Origin: an uncultured Collinsella sp.
Lineage (GTDB): Bacteria; Actinomycetota; Coriobacteriia; Coriobacteriales; Coriobacteriaceae
Direction: 5' to 3'
NCBI GenBank assembly: GCA_900541665.1
Contig: UQKV01000004.1
Location: 22,816-86,815 of the forward strand
DNA length: 64,000 bases
A program made the position numbers and the translations under genes. Of the stretch, positions 37,546 to 45,847 are shown piece by piece (within the stretch, counting starts at the first letter, position 1; the number at the start of each line of letters is the position of its first letter). The notes beneath the pieces are model-generated. The model saw only the letters and a program-made list of their open reading frames with translations, ran no database searches and was not told the origin of the DNA.

Positions 37546-37680
37546 GGTCCTCCACTCAAACTGTTCGCAATATTCATCGCATCTATCCTACCCGCCCGCA
37601 CGGACAACCTGGCCCCAATGCACCAGATCCCCTCGATGATCCGTTTTCCTCCGTCCCCAAAGGATCAATTATCGACACAC

Positions 37681-37703
37681 AAAAACCGCCCCCGAAGGGG
37701 CGG
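37681..37703 (-). terminator. Terminator of the YerC-like gene
   Basis: CCGCCCC and GGGGCGG form a 7-bp stem with a 4-base loop, and TTTTT follows on the minus strand. It begins 30 bp past the stop. Confidence 0.85.
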
Positions 37704-37732
37704 CTCCAGCTGATTCGTTTGTTGCCGTTGGC

Positions 37733-38032
37733 CTACTCGCCATCCTCCAACTTGATGAGGATCTTGCGATAGCCACCGTACTCGCCGTTGAGCGCCTTGG
37801 AAACACGACTCACCGTGGTGGACGAAGCGCCCGTGCGGGCCTGAACCTCAACATAGGGCTCGCCCTCATCCAGATAACGCGCGACCTGCAAGCGTTGCGA
37901 AAGATCGCAAATCTCGCGCGGCGTGCAGATATCGGTTAAAAACGCTTGGATATCCTTCTCGTCGTCCAAAAGGCTAAATGCGTGGACCAGCTGCTTGACA
38001 TCAGGCTTGTCAAACATGTTCTCGATATTCAT
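37733..38032 (-). CDS. YerC/YecD-family TrpR-like DNA-binding protein
   Basis: The 99-residue protein has the TrpR-like helix-turn-helix seen in YerC: LLDDEKDIQAFLTDICTPRE, then LSQRLQVARYLDEGEPYVEV and ARTGASSTTVSRVSKAL near residues 64-80. It probably acts as a small cytosolic transcription regulator; targets in this group are not well known. It is monocistronic, with a strong terminator, and lies upstream of addB with its own short leader. Confidence 0.88.
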   Translation of the reverse strand: MNIENMFDKPDVKQLVHAFSLLDDEKDIQAFLTDICTPREICDLSQRLQVARYLDEGEPYVEVQARTGASSTTVSRVSKALNGEYGGYRKILIKLEDGE

Positions 38033-38356
38033 CGATCACCGCCAAACCCGCCAAAAGGCATCGAAGTTGATACTGACATCGGGCATCGTTCACCCGTAAT
38101 ATGCAATAAAACTATGCATGGGCCATTTGCCCGTAGCAGTGTAGCACACCACCAAACTAAAGCGACAAGACTCTCTGCCAGCGGCACGTTTTTTAGGACG
38201 AACGCCGTTTTGAAACCGAATGCGCACGCAAGCTCCACGAATATCTGAGACAATGGGCGGCCGAACAAGGCGACACACCCGCGCGGCCGTCCAAGCTGCC
38301 GCAGCAAGCCGCTTCACGCGACACCAACGCACCCGGCGCAAGAAAGGATTCACGCC

Positions 38357-38722
38357 ATGCGCTTTATGCTTAACTGGCTCTTCACCTCGATCGCCATCGC
38401 GATCGCCACGTTCCTCGTCCCCGGTATCCAACCCTTCGGCTTTGCCGAGACCTGGGTCTGCTTTGCCTTTGTGGGACTGTTCCTGAACATTGTCGATTCG
38501 TTCGTCAAACCGTTCCTGACCGTCATCTCACTGCCGCTCACTATTATTACGCTTGGTGTTTTTCAGCTCGTAGTCAACAGCTTTATGCTCGAGCTGGCCA
38601 GCTACCTGTCGGTCAATCTGCTGGGCGCGGGCATCTCCATCGCCAGCTTTGGATCGGCCTTTATGGGCAGTATCCTGGTATCCATCACGCGCAGCATCCT
38701 CGACAGCATCGCCGAGGACTAA
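38357..38722 (+). CDS. YvlD-type small integral membrane protein (phage holin family 4-like)
   Basis: The 121-residue protein has four hydrophobic helices: FMLNWLFTSIAIAIATFLVP, TWVCFAFVGLFLNIVDSFV, VISLPLTIITLGVFQLVVNS and FGSAFMGSILVSITRSIL. The PFLTVISLPLTIITLGVF segment is diagnostic of the YvlD family of envelope-stress-linked membrane proteins. AAGAAAGGA precedes the ATG. It is expressed alone, with a strong terminator. The name phage holin is only a family label; no phage genes are nearby. Confidence 0.88.
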   Translation: MRFMLNWLFTSIAIAIATFLVPGIQPFGFAETWVCFAFVGLFLNIVDSFVKPFLTVISLPLTIITLGVFQLVVNSFMLELASYLSVNLLGAGISIASFGSAFMGSILVSITRSILDSIAED

Positions 38723-38762
38723 AACGGCCATTCCGGCCGTGCCCGTCTCAACAGCCCAAAAC

Positions 38763-38801
38763 GAAGGCCGCCCATCGCAAAAATGGGCGGCCTTCTTATT
38801 T
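38763..38801 (+). terminator. Terminator of the YvlD-type gene
   Basis: A 13-bp perfect stem (38763-38775 with 38783-38795), 7-base loop, then TTATTT. Confidence 0.92.
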
Positions 38802-38864
38802 GTCAAGTCTCAAAGGGCGAGAGAATCTACCATTTCTACCCCGTCCCCAAATGGCAGGTGTGGG

Positions 38865-39293
38865 TTAGATGACGTAGTCGTAGCCATGGTTGGGAGCGAC
38901 AAGTTGATCGAGTGTCACACCGTCGAGGTAGTCGTTGATGAGCTTGTCCAGGTTCTTCCACACGTCGAGCGTGGGGCACTCATCCGAGCGTGAGCAGCCC
39001 TTGCAGTCGCCATCCAGGCATGCAACCGGTGCCAGACTGCCCTCGGTCAGGCGCAGGATCTCGCCCACCGTGTACTGCTCGGGCGGGCGCGTGAGCACGT
39101 AGCCGCCGCCCTTGCCGCGCATGCCCGAAAGCATGTTGGCGCGCACGAGCGTAGCCAAGATGTTCTCGAGATATTTCTCGGAAATCCCCTGTCGCGCCGC
39201 GATCTCTTTGAGCGGGATGCGACCGGCCGCCTGGTGCTCGGCCAGATCGACCATAACGCGCAGGGCATATCTGCCCTTTGTAGAAACCAACAT
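38865..39293 (-). CDS. Rrf2-family transcription regulator with cysteine cluster
   Basis: The 142-residue regulator starts MLVSTKGRYALRVMVDLAEH and has the Rrf2 winged helix (IPLKEIAARQGISEKYLENI) and wing (GKGGGYVLTRPPEQYTVGEI). Four cysteines follow near residues 92-106 (CLDGDCKGCSRSDEC), the region where IscR-like members bind an iron-sulphur cluster. It is divergent from cysK over a 253-bp gap, a layout typical of CymR/IscR control of cysteine or Fe-S genes. It may therefore sense Fe-S or cysteine status and regulate cysK and itself. The sensing mode is inference. Confidence 0.9.
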   Translation of the reverse strand: MLVSTKGRYALRVMVDLAEHQAAGRIPLKEIAARQGISEKYLENILATLVRANMLSGMRGKGGGYVLTRPPEQYTVGEILRLTEGSLAPVACLDGDCKGCSRSDECPTLDVWKNLDKLINDYLDGVTLDQLVAPNHGYDYVI

Positions 39294-39410
39294 GTATAGT
39301 GCTGCCTTTCGGTCATTTAGTCCGTAGAAATTCTAGCCGAAAAATTGGTTTTGAAAATACCCGTTCCGGTCAAGATGGTTAATCAGCTCGTAATAATCTT
39401 CTATTTCCTA

Positions 39411-39439
39411 TTGCATTACTAGGCTTTAGTGTCTAGTAT
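39411..39439 (+). promoter_or_regulatory. cysK promoter with overlapping dyad operator candidate
   Basis: TTGCAT (39411-39416) and TAGTAT (39434-39439) are spaced by 17 bases, a good sigma-70 type promoter. A dyad ACTAG...CTAGT (39418-39437) covers the spacer and -10 box, a sensible place for repression by the divergent Rrf2 protein. The leader to the ATG is about 100 bases. Confidence 0.65.
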
Positions 39440-39546
39440 GCTTCCCAACAGCTAAACGAACAACCTATAAGGTTTATGGGTTTAGCTGCTACACGCACCG
39501 TGAAACCACACGGCAACCAGCAACTTGAACACTTTGGAGGTTCACC

Positions 39547-40485
<939 letters not shown>

Positions 40486-40596
40486 GGCCCGTCGCCCATA
40501 GGTTGAGCCCAGGGCGAACCGGTCTCCCCTCTCCCGGTAGCCTGAGCCCATCCCATCAGGGTGTCCCACGAGACGTCCGAACTTGCTACAATGTCT

Positions 40597-40635
40597 GCGG
40601 CGCGGAACCAGCCTCCCGCGCCGCTTTTCTTTTTT
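40597..40635 (+). terminator. Terminator between cysK and mnmA
   Basis: A 9-bp perfect GC stem (GCGGCGCGG with CCGCGCCGC), then TTTTCTTTTTT. A TACAAT box at 40587-40592 ends only 4 bases before the stem, so any transcript starting there would begin with the hairpin. Confidence 0.88.
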
Positions 40636-40664
40636 GGCCACATGCCACCAAGGAGAACCTCCCC

Positions 40665-41765
40665 ATGCACAACAAGCGCGTGCTCGTCGCCATGAGCGGC
40701 GGCGTCGATTCCAGCGTGACTGCGTACCTGCTCAAAAGCCAGGGCTACGAATGCGTCGGCGCCACCATGCGCCTCACCTGTCCCGCGCCCGATCCCGTCA
40801 CGGGCATGAGTAAGGTCGATCGCGACATCGCCGATGCAAAGGCCGTCGCCGAGCGCCTGGGGATACCCCACCATGTGCTCGACCTACAGCAGACCTTCGA
40901 CCGCAATGTTATCGAGCGCTTCGTGACCGCCTACCAGGAGGGGCTGACGCCCAACCCGTGCATCATCTGCAACCGCCATATTAAGTTTGGCGCGCTGCTC
41001 GATGCGGCACTCGATATGGGCTGCGACTACATCGCCACAGGCCACTATGCCAAAACGAGCCAGGCGCCCGACGGCACCTGGCAGCTGCATCGCGGCGAGG
41101 ACCCCAAAAAGGACCAGAGTTACTTTTTGTATTCGCTCACGCAGGAGCGGCTGTCGCGCACGATCTTTCCGCTGGCCGGGCTGGACAAAGAGCGCGACGT
41201 GCGCCGCATTGCCGCCGAGCAGTGCTTCATCAACGCCAAGAAGGCCGAGAGCGAGGACATCTGCTTTATCGCGGACGGCGACTACGCAGGCTATATCGAG
41301 CGCCGCTGCGGACATCCCGCTGCACCGGGCGACATTGTGTGGCGCGACGGCAGCGTGGTCGGACGCCATAACGGCGCGCTGCGCTATACCATAGGCCAGC
41401 GCAAGGGCCTGGGCGTCGCGATGGCGCACCCCGTGTACGTAACGGGCGTCGACGCCGTCAACAACACCGTGCATCTGGGCGAGGCAGAGGACCTGACCGC
41501 CGCGGCGCTCACGGCCAATGACTGGATCTGGAGCACCCCTGCCGATCGCATGGAGGCAGAGCTCACGTCCGGTGGCATTCGCGTAGGTGCCAAGTACCGC
41601 TACCGTCAGAAAGACCAGGCAGCGACCCTTACGCGCGGCGAAGACGGGCAAATGCTGCTGACTTTTGACGAGCCGCAGCGAGCCATCGCCCCCGGCCAAG
41701 CAGTCGTTATCTACCGCGGCGACATCGTCCTGGGCGGCGGCACCGTTACGGCAGCTATCAAGTAG
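40665..41765 (+). CDS. mnmA: tRNA-specific 2-thiouridylase MnmA
   Basis: The 366-residue enzyme adds sulfur to the wobble uridine of tRNAs for Lys, Glu and Gln, using ATP and a relayed persulfide. The PP-loop is LVAMSGGVDSSVTAYLL near residue 8. The first active-site Cys is in LTPNPCIICNRHIKFG near 100, and the second in AESEDICFIADGDY near 198. The C-terminal beta-barrel includes YTIGQRKGLGVA. The ATG at 40665 has AAGGAG 9 bases upstream; longer frames run through the cysK terminator. It needs a cysteine desulfurase, which is not in this window. Confidence 0.95.
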   Translation: MHNKRVLVAMSGGVDSSVTAYLLKSQGYECVGATMRLTCPAPDPVTGMSKVDRDIADAKAVAERLGIPHHVLDLQQTFDRNVIERFVTAYQEGLTPNPCIICNRHIKFGALLDAALDMGCDYIATGHYAKTSQAPDGTWQLHRGEDPKKDQSYFLYSLTQERLSRTIFPLAGLDKERDVRRIAAEQCFINAKKAESEDICFIADGDYAGYIERRCGHPAAPGDIVWRDGSVVGRHNGALRYTIGQRKGLGVAMAHPVYVTGVDAVNNTVHLGEAEDLTAAALTANDWIWSTPADRMEAELTSGGIRVGAKYRYRQKDQAATLTRGEDGQMLLTFDEPQRAIAPGQAVVIYRGDIVLGGGTVTAAIK

Positions 41766-41779
41766 TCCCATCCCCTTCA

Positions 41780-41850
41780 TAAGTTGCGGTGAAATAGGGA
41801 CTGTTTAAGTGTTTCAGGCCGCTAAACAGTCCCTATTTCACCGCAACTTA
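41780..41850. repeat. REP-like inverted repeat, TTGCGGTGAAATA family (copy 2)
   Basis: Arms 41780-41807 and 41823-41850 are a perfect 28-bp inverted repeat with a 15-base centre. It belongs to the same family as 30742-30804. It sits between the convergent stops of mnmA and the M42 peptidase and could also act as a two-way transcription barrier. Confidence 0.9.
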
Positions 41851-41901
41851 GAGAGGACGGCCTCGGTCGGCACTGCTGTGTCAGCCGAGGCCGCCACATC
41901 G

Positions 41902-42945
41902 TTAGCGCTGGACGTAGGCGCGAACCAGCTCAAAGGTGTTGCGCACGCCGTCAATGTGGCTGCGCTCGTAGTTGTGGCTCGCGTACACGCCGGGACCGAT
42001 CAGGCCGTGACGAATGTCGTAGCCAGCCGAAAGCGTTGCCTCGACGTCGGAGCCGTAGTGCGGGTACACATCGATCGCGTAGTCGAGCTCAAGCTCGCGG
42101 GCGATGTTGGACAGCGTGGTCACCAGATCGTAGTTGTATGGGCCACCCGAATCCTTGGCGCAGATCGAAACCATGCGCTCGGTGCAGCCTAGGTCGTCGC
42201 CCACGCAACCCATGTCCACGCTGATCATCTCGCGCGTGTCGGCCGGCACGAAGGCGCCGCCGTGTCCGACCTCCTCGTACACGGTAAAGAGCAGCGACAC
42301 CTTGCGCGAAAGCGTCACCTCGCCAGCGGCGACGGCTCGCGCCAAGCCCAGCAAAATGGCGGCCGACAGCTTGTCGTCCAAGAAGCGGCTCTTGATGTAG
42401 CCGCTCTCCGTCACCGTGGTACGCGGATCCATGGCAATGATATCGCCCGTCTGAATACCCAGCTCGAGCACATCATCCTTGCTATCGACGTTCTCGTCGA
42501 GCAAGATCTCCATGTTCTTCTCGATGGTCTTGACCGGCTCATCGGCCACATGCGCCGAAGGCTCGGTGTTGAGAACCACACCCGTAAAGACTTTGCCGTC
42601 GCGCGTGTAAACGGCGCAGTTCTCGCCATCGGCCGTAGACCACTGATGCCCGCCAAGCGTCGTAGGACGCAGGCGACCATTGTCCTTGATGGAGCGCACC
42701 ATGGCGCCCAGGGTATCGACATGGCTCGCCAGTACGAGCGGCTCACCCTCGCCACCAAGCTCAACGAGCACGTTACCCTTATTAGAACGCTCAGGCCCAA
42801 ACCCCATATCGCGCAGGGTCTCCATCAGATAATCAGTCGCCGCACGGGTATAGCCCGTAGGCGAAGCGATAGAAGTCAGTGTCTTAAGCTGCCCCGCGAT
42901 ATAGGAGAGCGTCTCCTCTAGAGAAGCATCGATTACAGAAGCCAT
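41902..42945 (-). CDS. M42 family metallopeptidase (aminopeptidase)
   Basis: The 347-residue cytosolic enzyme trims N-terminal residues from peptides and usually forms large tetrahedral complexes with two metal ions. Metal and catalytic motifs are in order: ASHVDTLGAM near residue 73, SRFLDDKLSAAILLG near 185, the catalytic Glu pair in FTVYEEVGHGGAF near 221, SVDMGCVGD near 243, and a final His in SHNYERSHIDGV near 328. GGAAGG lies 6 bases before the ATG at 42945. It is convergent with mnmA. A 233-bp inverted-end element lies 211 bp upstream of the start. Confidence 0.92.
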   Translation of the reverse strand: MASVIDASLEETLSYIAGQLKTLTSIASPTGYTRAATDYLMETLRDMGFGPERSNKGNVLVELGGEGEPLVLASHVDTLGAMVRSIKDNGRLRPTTLGGHQWSTADGENCAVYTRDGKVFTGVVLNTEPSAHVADEPVKTIEKNMEILLDENVDSKDDVLELGIQTGDIIAMDPRTTVTESGYIKSRFLDDKLSAAILLGLARAVAAGEVTLSRKVSLLFTVYEEVGHGGAFVPADTREMISVDMGCVGDDLGCTERMVSICAKDSGGPYNYDLVTTLSNIARELELDYAIDVYPHYGSDVEATLSAGYDIRHGLIGPGVYASHNYERSHIDGVRNTFELVRAYVQR

Positions 42946-43155
42946 GTGCATCCTTCCAATCAAAACTAGGACCGAGTCCCGATTTTAACCGTTCCGCACG
43001 TGCAAGGCCCTGGGAGCCGAGCCACCTCCAGACGTCCTCGCGCCGATTTTGCGCACACGCACGGCTTACAATCCCAATCTTGCATAAATCCTATCGGTAT
43101 CTGCATAGAAATGAGGCATCTATTTGCTTCGTCTCGGGGTACCCCACCTTGGACC

Positions 43156-43388
43156 GTGCAAAAAACGGAGTATTCAGCACCGTGGACCCCAACGGCCCCA
43201 TCACGAACGACAAAACGACACGTTACAGCAGTGTTGCAGGTTGTCGCAAAGCAGAAACTCAGCAACAACCCCCTCCATTCATCGATAGCCCGCCCACAAT
43301 GGCTGTCGATGGGCGTCAGCGGGCCACTGCGGCCCATTCACAACGTTATGCATTTTTAAGAGCTTGCTGAATACTCCCAAAAATGCAC
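43156..43388. repeat. 233-bp inverted-end element, copy A
   Basis: The left arm at 43156-43179 begins GTGCAAAAAACGGAGTATTC. The right arm at 43365-43388 is its inverted copy, except for a 7-base A/T-rich block. GTGCA and GAGTATTCAGCA are conserved in both arms. GGTACCCCA lies 17 bases before the left arm, as in copy B. The internal sequence differs from copy B except for an ATGCA 17 bases before the right arm. Confidence 0.8.
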
Positions 43389-43463
43389 GCTGGGAAGTGC
43401 ACCACCTATCCGCAGCGGGCAGTATGCCTTGGTTTTGCCCGTCTCCGGGCATCGACGCAACAC

Positions 43464-43495
43464 AAAAAGCCCCGCCGCGCGTAGCGCGGCGGGGC
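43464..43495 (-). terminator. Terminator of the iron alcohol dehydrogenase gene
   Basis: A 12-bp perfect GC stem (43469-43480 with 43484-43495), 3-base loop and TTTTT on the minus strand. Confidence 0.92.
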
Positions 43496-43548
43496 CGGCG
43501 GCAAGTCAATAGACCATACGCCTACGGGCGAGGGACCACCAAACTGGG

Positions 43549-44715
43549 CTAAGCAGCCGGGCAGATCTTCTTGAAGAGCTCGATGACGTCGTCGAGCGTT
43601 GCCTCGCGCGGGTTACCCGGGAAGCAAGCGTCGGCCATGGCGTCCTTGGCCAGAACCTCGATCTCGTCGGCCTTCATAGCCTCGCAGACGTGCGGGATGT
43701 TCACGTCGGCGGAAAGCTGCTTGACGGCGGCGATAGCGGCGTCGGCAGCCTCGTCGGTGCTCATGCCCGTGGTGTCAACACCCATGGCGACGGCAACCTT
43801 GGCCAGACGCTCGGCGCAAACCGGCTTGTTGAACTCCATGGCAATCGGCAGCAGCATGGCGCAAGCGACGCCGTGCGGGGTGTCGTAGTGAGCGGACAGG
43901 GTGTGAGCCATGGCGTGGTCGATACCCAGGCCAACATTGGAGAAGCCCATGCCGGCGACATACTGGCCAAGGGCCATGCCCTCGCGGCCGGAGCCGGGCT
44001 GGCCGGACTTGGCCTCGGCGACGGAGTCACGCAGGTTCTCGCTGATCAGCTTAATAGCCTCAAAGTGGAACATGTCGGAGAGCTCCCAAGCGCCCTTGGT
44101 GGTGTAGCCCTCAATGGCGTGGGTCAGAGCGTCCATGCCGGTTGAGGCGGTCAGACCGGCGGGCATGGAAGCCATCATATCGGGGTCGACGACGGCGACC
44201 TCGGGGGCGTCGTTGGTGTCGACGCACACGAACTTGCGGACCTTCTCGGGGTCGGTGATGACGTAGTTGATGGTCACCTCGGCGGCGGTACCGGCGGTCG
44301 TCGGCACGGCGATGGTGAACACGGCGTGGTTCTTAGTGGGAGCAACGCCCTCGAGGCTGCGGACATCGGCGAACTCGGGGTTGTTGATGATGATGCCGAT
44401 GGCCTTGGCAGTGTCCATGGAGGAGCCGCCACCGATGGTCACGATAGCGTCAGCCTCGGCGGCCTTGAAGGCCTCGACGCCGTCCTTGACGTTCTGGATC
44501 GTGGGGTTGGGCTTGATCTCGGAGTAGAGGCTCCAAGCGATGCCGGCGGCGTCGAGCTCGTCGGTCACCTTAGCGGTAACGCCAAACTTGACCAGATCGG
44601 GATCGGAGCAGACGAAAATCTTCTTGTAGCCGCGACGCTGGAGCTCGCCGGGGATCTCCTTGATGGCGCCGGAACCATGATAAGAGATGGTATTGAGAAC
44701 GAAACGATTAGCCAT
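43549..44715 (-). CDS. Iron-containing alcohol dehydrogenase
   Basis: The 388-residue group III dehydrogenase interconverts alcohols and aldehydes with NAD(H). The cofactor loop is IVTIGGGSSMDTAKAIG near residue 88. Metal ligands lie in TGMDALTHAIEGYTTK (Asp, His) and IDHAMAHTLSAHYDTPHG (two His) near 190-280. It resembles 1,2-propanediol oxidoreductase or butanol dehydrogenases, so a fermentative role in regenerating NAD is likely. GGGAGG lies 6 bases before the ATG. It is monocistronic. The substrate cannot be fixed from sequence. Confidence 0.93.
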   Translation of the reverse strand: MANRFVLNTISYHGSGAIKEIPGELQRRGYKKIFVCSDPDLVKFGVTAKVTDELDAAGIAWSLYSEIKPNPTIQNVKDGVEAFKAAEADAIVTIGGGSSMDTAKAIGIIINNPEFADVRSLEGVAPTKNHAVFTIAVPTTAGTAAEVTINYVITDPEKVRKFVCVDTNDAPEVAVVDPDMMASMPAGLTASTGMDALTHAIEGYTTKGAWELSDMFHFEAIKLISENLRDSVAEAKSGQPGSGREGMALGQYVAGMGFSNVGLGIDHAMAHTLSAHYDTPHGVACAMLLPIAMEFNKPVCAERLAKVAVAMGVDTTGMSTDEAADAAIAAVKQLSADVNIPHVCEAMKADEIEVLAKDAMADACFPGNPREATLDDVIELFKKICPAA

Positions 44716-44837
44716 TGATAGCCTCCCATCGTGTGCGGGGCACCCATTACGCCCCACGCTATGAGTCCCATCCTAACGCTTTTGAAACGAAAAACACGTG
44801 AGAACGTCAAATTTGTTAAAGCGTTTCAACAGATGAT

Positions 44838-44875
44838 GAAAAATAGTGCGGCAAAGGGACAGCCCCTTTGCCGCA
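44838..44875 (-). terminator. Terminator of the YoaK gene
   Basis: A 12-bp perfect stem (44847-44858 with 44864-44875), followed on the minus strand by CTATTTTTC. Confidence 0.88.
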
Positions 44876-44880
44876 TTCGG

Positions 44881-45597
44881 TTACTTTCGACAGCCCTCTT
44901 TCCAAGCCTCGGCCGCAACCTTCCAGCGTAAGCGCAAGTCGCGCTCGCGGTCGATGAACATGATGGCAAACGCGACAAACAGCAGCAAGCTCGCCACGAC
45001 GATGGCGTGCAGGCCCATGCGCTCAATACACCAGTTGCCCAACACGGCGCCAAACACAAAGGTAAAGATCACGCCAAAGTACAGCAGGCCGTTTTCCAAA
45101 AAGCCGCGCCTGTGGGTGATGATGTAATCGTCCACGTTTTGCAGCGCGTTGCGCAAGTTGCCGATGCACATGGTCGTAGCGATGCCGTGACCGTGGATCT
45201 TGCGGAAGCTCTCAACCTGCATGCCGCAGGCAAACGAGGTGAGGCAGTTGGCGAGCAGGTTGAAATTGTCGCCCGGGATAAAGCTCACGCCCAGCAAGAT
45301 GACGGCTTCAAAAAACACCGTCACCTGACGCCAGTGAATCACACTGCCAAACCGCTCGTGCACCAGGTCGGCAAGCATAATGCCCACGGCAAACGACACC
45401 ACGGGAAAGAAGTAGCGTCCCGCCAGCGCCCAGTTGCCCTCCGAGATGCTCACGCCCACCAGCAAGATGTTGCCCGTCTGCGCGTTTGCGAAAACATGGT
45501 CGCGCCCAATGTACGAATACACATCCATAAAGCCACCGGCGAGCGCCAAGATGATGCCCAGCTCAATAGACTCCGATATCTGTTTGGCACGCTGCAT
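44881..45597 (-). CDS. YoaK family membrane protein (DUF1275)
   Basis: The 238-residue protein has about six to seven membrane helices and the family signature LALAGGFMDVYSYIGRDHVFANAQTGNILLVG split across its first two helices. A second conserved part is FACGMQVESFRKIHGHGIAT followed by MCIGNLRNA. The family has no firm function; members are thought to be transporters. AGGAGG lies 10 bases before the ATG at 45597. The gene is divergent from the YgiQ gene, with about 250 bp for both promoters. Confidence 0.88.
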   Translation of the reverse strand: MQRAKQISESIELGIILALAGGFMDVYSYIGRDHVFANAQTGNILLVGVSISEGNWALAGRYFFPVVSFAVGIMLADLVHERFGSVIHWRQVTVFFEAVILLGVSFIPGDNFNLLANCLTSFACGMQVESFRKIHGHGIATTMCIGNLRNALQNVDDYIITHRRGFLENGLLYFGVIFTFVFGAVLGNWCIERMGLHAIVVASLLLFVAFAIMFIDRERDLRLRWKVAAEAWKEGCRK

Positions 45598-45847
45598 CGT
45601 CGTGCATCCTCCTTGTTGACGACTCTCTCGTGCGTTGGCGGAGACATAGCCGCCGTTCATACTGTAACCCATTGACAACATGGCGTGCGCGCGAGATGGC
45701 CCCTTCGACACGGGGATACACAGTCTGGAAACAAACGGCGGGCGCGGCGCCGACACCCGACGCCTCGTGTACTCCACCATTCTTTTTAGCGCCGTCCCAA
45801 AAAGACTGGTTACAATTACGTGCAGCATACTAACAACGGGAGGAATC

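Larger units (their letters stand above)
42946..43548. other. 603-bp intergenic region between the M42 peptidase and the alcohol dehydrogenase
   Basis: It contains the alcohol dehydrogenase terminator (43464-43495), the 233-bp inverted-end element (43156-43388) and about 210 bp of leader or promoter DNA for the M42 gene. No coding frame with a ribosome site was found. Confidence 0.6.

Noticed and set aside
38357..38722. Prophage holin
   Set aside because: The protein matches the YvlD-type membrane family; there are no phage genes nearby.
39440..39546. T-box or SAM riboswitch in the cysK leader
   Set aside because: The leader is about 100 bases, with only a small CCGTG/CACGG hairpin and no T-box or SAM-box conserved sequence.
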